In this document: in pieces, positions 5,125 through 7,416 of the stretch
How the letters are laid out: each line of letters begins with the position of its first letter
Position numbering within the stretch: the first letter of the stretch is position 1
DNA from: Actinomycetota bacterium
GTDB taxonomy: Bacteria; Actinomycetota; Actinomycetes; Actinomycetales; Microbacteriaceae
Direction of reading: 5' to 3'
Assembly: GCA_016870695.1 (NCBI GenBank)
Contig: VGAV01000108.1
Location: forward strand, 1-7,416
Length of the DNA: 7,416 bases
Translations under genes and position numbers: made by a program
The notes under the pieces: generated by a model
What the model was told of the DNA's origin: nothing
The model's input: only the letters and a program-made list of their open reading frames with translations
Databases searched by the model: none

Positions 5125-5940
5125 ATGAATGTTCCCGCTGTACTCCAGAACGGTCTGGCCGCGGTCATCGCGTTCGTTCCGCTCGCCCTGCTGTTCCTCC
5201 TGATCCTCATCGTGGGTCTGATCGTCGCGAAGCTCATCTCGAAGGGTCTCGAGAAGCTGCTCGAGAAGGTCGGCTTCGACCGACTCGTCGAGCGCGGCGG
5301 CATCAAGAAGGCGCTGGCGAAGTCCAAGCTCGACGCATCCGACATCGTCGCGAAGATCGTCTACTACGCCCTGGTCCTGTTCGTCCTACAGTTCGCCTTC
5401 GGCGTCTTCGGCCCGAACCCGGTCAGCGACCTGCTCGAGGGGATCATCGCCTTCCTGCCGAAGATCATCGTCGCGATCATCATCATCGTCATCGCCTCGG
5501 CTATCGCCGCCGGCGCCAAGGGCCTCATCCAGAACACCCTGGGCGGACTGTCGTACGGCAAGGTCCTCGGCAACATCGTCGCGATCTTCATCCTGTTCCT
5601 CGGCGTCACCGCGGCGCTGAACCAGATCGAGGTCGCCACGACCGTCACCACCCCGATCCTCATCACCGTGCTGGCGATCATCGCGGGCGTCATCATCGTC
5701 GGCGCCGGCGGTGGCCTCATCAAGCCGATGCAGGAGCGCTGGGAGAAGTTCCTGACCAAGGCCGAGGAGGAGGCCCCGAAGATCCAGCAGGAGGTCAACG
5801 GCGCTCCCTCGGTCGCCGAGCAGGCCAAGCAGGCCGGCCGCGCCGTCCAGGACGCCACGCGTTCGCAGGACACCACCCGCACCGCCGAGCCCACAACCCG
5901 CACCCAGGCGCAGCGTCCCCCGCTGCCCCCGCAGGTCTGA
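5125..5940 (+). CDS. Five-helix membrane protein with conserved TM-helix repeats (CmpX/mechanosensitive channel-like)
   Basis: The product is 271 residues with five likely membrane helices at about 12-36, 76-95, 112-131, 147-166 and 177-197. A charged amphipathic segment (residues 37-70, Lys/Glu/Leu-rich) lies between the first two. The block from LPKIIVAI (111-118) to the TLGG at 138-141 is characteristic of the conserved TM-helix repeat found in CmpX and related mechanosensitive-channel-like proteins. No MscS beta domain follows. The C-terminus (about 200-271) is hydrophilic, with a probable coiled coil (200-250) and a Thr/Arg/Pro-rich end. AAGGA at 5113-5117 supports ATG 5125; the frame extends to 5098 without a site. 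A TetR-type palindrome upstream suggests control by the repressor at 6092-6805. A role in membrane tension or envelope stress is inferred from family only. Confidence 0.88.
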   Translation: MNVPAVLQNGLAAVIAFVPLALLFLLILIVGLIVAKLISKGLEKLLEKVGFDRLVERGGIKKALAKSKLDASDIVAKIVYYALVLFVLQFAFGVFGPNPVSDLLEGIIAFLPKIIVAIIIIVIASAIAAGAKGLIQNTLGGLSYGKVLGNIVAIFILFLGVTAALNQIEVATTVTTPILITVLAIIAGVIIVGAGGGLIKPMQERWEKFLTKAEEEAPKIQQEVNGAPSVAEQAKQAGRAVQDATRSQDTTRTAEPTTRTQAQRPPLPPQV

Positions 5941-5947
5941 TCTACGA

Positions 5948-5995
5948 ACGACGCGGGCTGGTTCCGGCATCACCGCCGGGGCCGGCCCGCGTCGT
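5948..5995 (+). terminator. Long hairpin terminator after the CmpX-like gene
   Basis: ACGACGCGGGC (5948-5958) pairs perfectly with GCCCGCGTCGT (5985-5995). Allowing G-U pairs, the stem continues through GGTTCCGGC/GCCGGGGCC to a 6-base loop, ATCACC (5969-5974), about 21 pairs in all. It begins 7 bases after the stop codon. No U-tract follows, which is common for actinobacterial terminators. Confidence 0.8.
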
Positions 5996-6060
5996 CGTCT
6001 CCGGGGAGGGATGCCGCTCCCCCGAGCCCCGCGGAAGCCGGAGCGTCACACATGAGGCAG

Positions 6061-6076
6061 GGATGCCGTGGCATCC
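6061..6076. repeat. 16-bp palindrome GGATGCCGTGGCATCC
   Basis: Two head-to-head copies of the GGATGCC heptamer are separated by GT. It lies 15 bases beyond the tetR stop codon, in the gap between converging genes. With a 2-base centre it is poor as an RNA hairpin, so a protein-binding site or a consequence of the window-wide GGATGCC enrichment is more likely than a terminator. Confidence 0.6.
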
Positions 6077-6091
6077 ATCCCCCGAAAGCCC

Positions 6092-6805
6092 TTACTGCGA
6101 GAGCTCGCGGTCGAGGCGGTCGAGGAGCGACTCCAGCGACACCTCGAACTCCTCGTCGGCGCGGTCCTCACTGAGCATCGCCCGGAGCTTGCGGACGGTG
6201 GGGGCGTCGTCGAGGGTGGCCTCGCCGTCCTTGCCGGGGATGTCCGCCCCGCCCTCGTCGAGCGGTTCCTCCACCGGACCCGTCTCGGCGCCGCGGACGG
6301 CGGACTCCAGCAGCAGCTGCCCGAGCAGGAAGCTGCTGAACGCGCGATAGGCGTTGACGGCCTGCCCATCCGAGAAGCCATGGTCGATCAGCGCGGACAG
6401 GAAGACCTCGACGACGTCGACGCTGCGCAGCGGCGGCCGCAGCCAGGGAGCCGCCGGGTGGCGGGTGGCGACGAGGGGGAACGCGCGCGGGTGGGCGACG
6501 GCGATGCCGCGGATCTCGTGCGCGGTGATCTGCAGGAAGGCCTGCCACTGCTCGTTCACGGCACCTTGGATGCTCGTCAGCACATCGTTCATCAGCAGCG
6601 CGACGACGCCCTCGAGCAGGTCTTCCCGGCCGTTGACGTAGCGGTAGAGCGACATGGCCTCGACGCCGAGCTCCTGGGCCAGGTTCCGCATCGACAGGCC
6701 GGAGGCCCCGACCCGGTCGATCTGCCCCAGGGCAGCCTCGATGATCAGCTCCCGGCTGAGCTTGCGGGCACCCCCGCGTGACGTCGTCTTTCCGTCCTGC
6801 ACCAT
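6092..6805 (-). CDS. TetR/AcrR family transcriptional repressor
   Basis: The product is 237 residues. The N-terminal DNA-binding domain runs from about 14 to 65, with its helix-turn-helix at about 38-57 (SMRNLAQELGVEAMSLYRYV). This is followed by NGREDLLEGVVALL, the usual start of the ligand-binding region. The rest, to about 170, is helical and should form the ligand pocket and dimer interface; residues 175-205 are an acidic, flexible loop. The overall form resembles TetR-type regulators with a tetracycline-repressor-like C-terminal domain. ATG 6805 is supported by GGGAGGGG, 6 bases upstream. The promoter contains the perfect palindrome CTTACG-T-CGTAAG, so autorepression is expected. The gene is divergent from a membrane protein, a common arrangement for a repressor and its target. 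The ligand is unknown. Confidence 0.94.
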   Translation of the reverse strand: MVQDGKTTSRGGARKLSRELIIEAALGQIDRVGASGLSMRNLAQELGVEAMSLYRYVNGREDLLEGVVALLMNDVLTSIQGAVNEQWQAFLQITAHEIRGIAVAHPRAFPLVATRHPAAPWLRPPLRSVDVVEVFLSALIDHGFSDGQAVNAYRAFSSFLLGQLLLESAVRGAETGPVEEPLDEGGADIPGKDGEATLDDAPTVRKLRAMLSEDRADEEFEVSLESLLDRLDRELSQ

Positions 6806-6880
6806 TCGGTTCCCCTCCCGAAGGGCCCAGTCTGGCAGTTCCGAGGCGCTCGTCAGGGGGCTCGCGCTCGAGGCGCGGGA

Positions 6881-6909
6881 AGTGTACGCGGGACTTACGT
6901 CGTAAGCAA
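6881..6909 (-). promoter_or_regulatory. tetR promoter TTGCTT-17-TACACT
   Basis: On the minus strand TTGCTT (6909-6904) and TACACT (6886-6881) have an ideal 17-base spacing. The palindrome at 6894-6906 overlaps the -35 and fills most of the spacer, so a bound repressor would block RNA polymerase. The transcript would start near 6874, with a leader of about 69 bases. Confidence 0.6.
6894..6906. promoter_or_regulatory. TetR operator CTTACG-T-CGTAAG
   Basis: A perfect 13-bp palindrome with 6-bp arms and a single central base, lying between the divergent tetR gene and the gene at 6952. Size, symmetry and location are typical of TetR-family operators. A second copy of the TTACG-N-CGTAA core lies at 5057-5067. 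Confidence 0.75.
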
Positions 6910-6938
6910 TGTTGTAGGTCGGCAATTCTGCGCGGATC

Positions 6939-6944
6939 TAGCGT
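6939..6944 (+). promoter_or_regulatory. -10 element (TAGCGT) of a leaderless promoter
   Basis: TAGCGT fits TANNNT and ends 7 bases before ATG 6952, the same geometry as at 239-252. No Shine-Dalgarno sequence precedes the ATG. The -35 is unclear; TTGTAG at 6912-6917 is too far away for a standard spacer. The TetR palindrome lies 33 bases upstream of this element. Confidence 0.5.
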
Positions 6945-6951
6945 CGCTCCC

Positions 6952-7416
6952 ATGAATTCCCCGAGAAACGACGACGACACGCCCCGCGGCGAGCGGCACG
7001 ATCCCACCGCACGTTTCGAGCGCGAGTCCTCCCGCGACCGCACCCCCGGTGACAGCTCCTCCTCCCGTGGTGCCGCACCCGTCGACTCCGACTCCTCCCT
7101 CCGCCACGACGTGGTCGCCCGAGAGAAGGAGGAGTTCGGCGGCTTCAAGTTCGGTTCGGCGTTCTTCGGCTGGCTGACCGCCACCGGCCTAACCGTCCTG
7201 CTCACCGCCCTCGCCGCGGCCATCGGCGCCGGCATCGGCCTCAGTCAGACGGGTTCCGCCGACGAGGCGGCCGACGCGGCGACGCAGAACGCCGACACCG
7301 TCGGGATCATCGGCGTCATCGTCATCGCCGTCGTGCTGTTCGTCGCCTATTACGCCGGCGGATACGTGGCGGGACGCATGGCACGGTTCAGCGGCCTCAA
7401 GCAGGGCATCGCGGTG
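6952..7416 (+). CDS. Membrane protein with long charged N-terminus (partial, runs off the window)
   Basis: The first 155 residues are present and the frame is still open at the window edge. Residues 1-60 are hydrophilic and rich in Asp, Arg and Ser, probably disordered in the cytoplasm. A short conserved-looking motif follows, VAREKEEFGGFKFGSAFFGW (55-74). Membrane helices are predicted at about 68-97 and 117-140, the second followed by GGYVAGRMARFSGLKQG. This resembles actinobacterial hypothetical multi-helix membrane proteins with a G-G-Y-V-A-G-R-M signature; I cannot name a function. ATG 6952 fits a leaderless transcript from TAGCGT at 6939-6944. The gene is divergent from tetR with the operator between them, so TetR control is plausible. 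Confidence 0.82.
   Translation, partial: MNSPRNDDDTPRGERHDPTARFERESSRDRTPGDSSSSRGAAPVDSDSSLRHDVVAREKEEFGGFKFGSAFFGWLTATGLTVLLTALAAAIGAGIGLSQTGSADEAADAATQNADTVGIIGVIVIAVVLFVAYYAGGYVAGRMARFSGLKQGIAV

Overview
The window is about 70% GC with long G/C-ending codons. The proteins look actinobacterial: a three-helix-bundle dimerization protein, a secreted PIG-L deacetylase with a Thr-Pro linker, and a Glu/Arg-rich cytoplasmic head on a small membrane protein. Two genes also appear to be read from leaderless transcripts. Microbacteriaceae, perhaps Microbacterium, is my best guess; this is inference from style, not from a marker gene. I see no tRNA, rRNA, CRISPR array, transposase, integrase, phage gene or recognisable defence locus.

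Layout. Positions 1-251 carry two near-identical 84-bp tandem units, then a probable leaderless promoter. Next come a YbhB/PEBP-family protein (252-776) and a closely coupled 72-residue three-helix-bundle protein (786-1004). They face a small basic membrane-associated protein (1127-1318, minus strand) across a long nested terminator hairpin. Upstream of that, also on the minus strand, is a membrane-anchored, extracytoplasmic PIG-L/LmbE-type deacetylase (1424-2569). A relatively AT-rich divergent promoter region (2570-2900) separates it from an unrecognised single-pass membrane protein (2901-3395). A four-carbon acid sugar kinase of the DUF1537 family (3476-4891, minus strand) lies behind a nested dyad of the kind bound by GntR-type repressors. 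Divergent from it is a five-helix membrane protein related to the conserved TM-helix/CmpX mechanosensitive-channel-like family (5125-5940), ending at a long hairpin. The right end holds a TetR-family repressor (6092-6805, minus strand), divergent from a membrane protein that runs off the window (6952 onward).

How the parts may work together. The clearest regulatory story is a shared palindrome, TTACG-N-CGTAA. One copy (6894-6906) lies between the predicted -35 and -10 of the tetR gene. A second (5057-5067) lies about 1.84 kb away, upstream of the CmpX-like gene. This suggests a local TetR circuit that includes the repressor itself, the CmpX-like protein and possibly the divergent membrane protein, with a cell-envelope theme. 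The sugar-acid kinase seems to be under separate control.

Other notable patterns are the 11-mer CGAGGGATGCC and its core GGATGCC, which recur far more often than composition predicts, and the identical geometry of two leaderless promoters. Most genes here look like ordinary chromosomal accessory or housekeeping genes. I do not see convincing evidence of a new multi-gene system.
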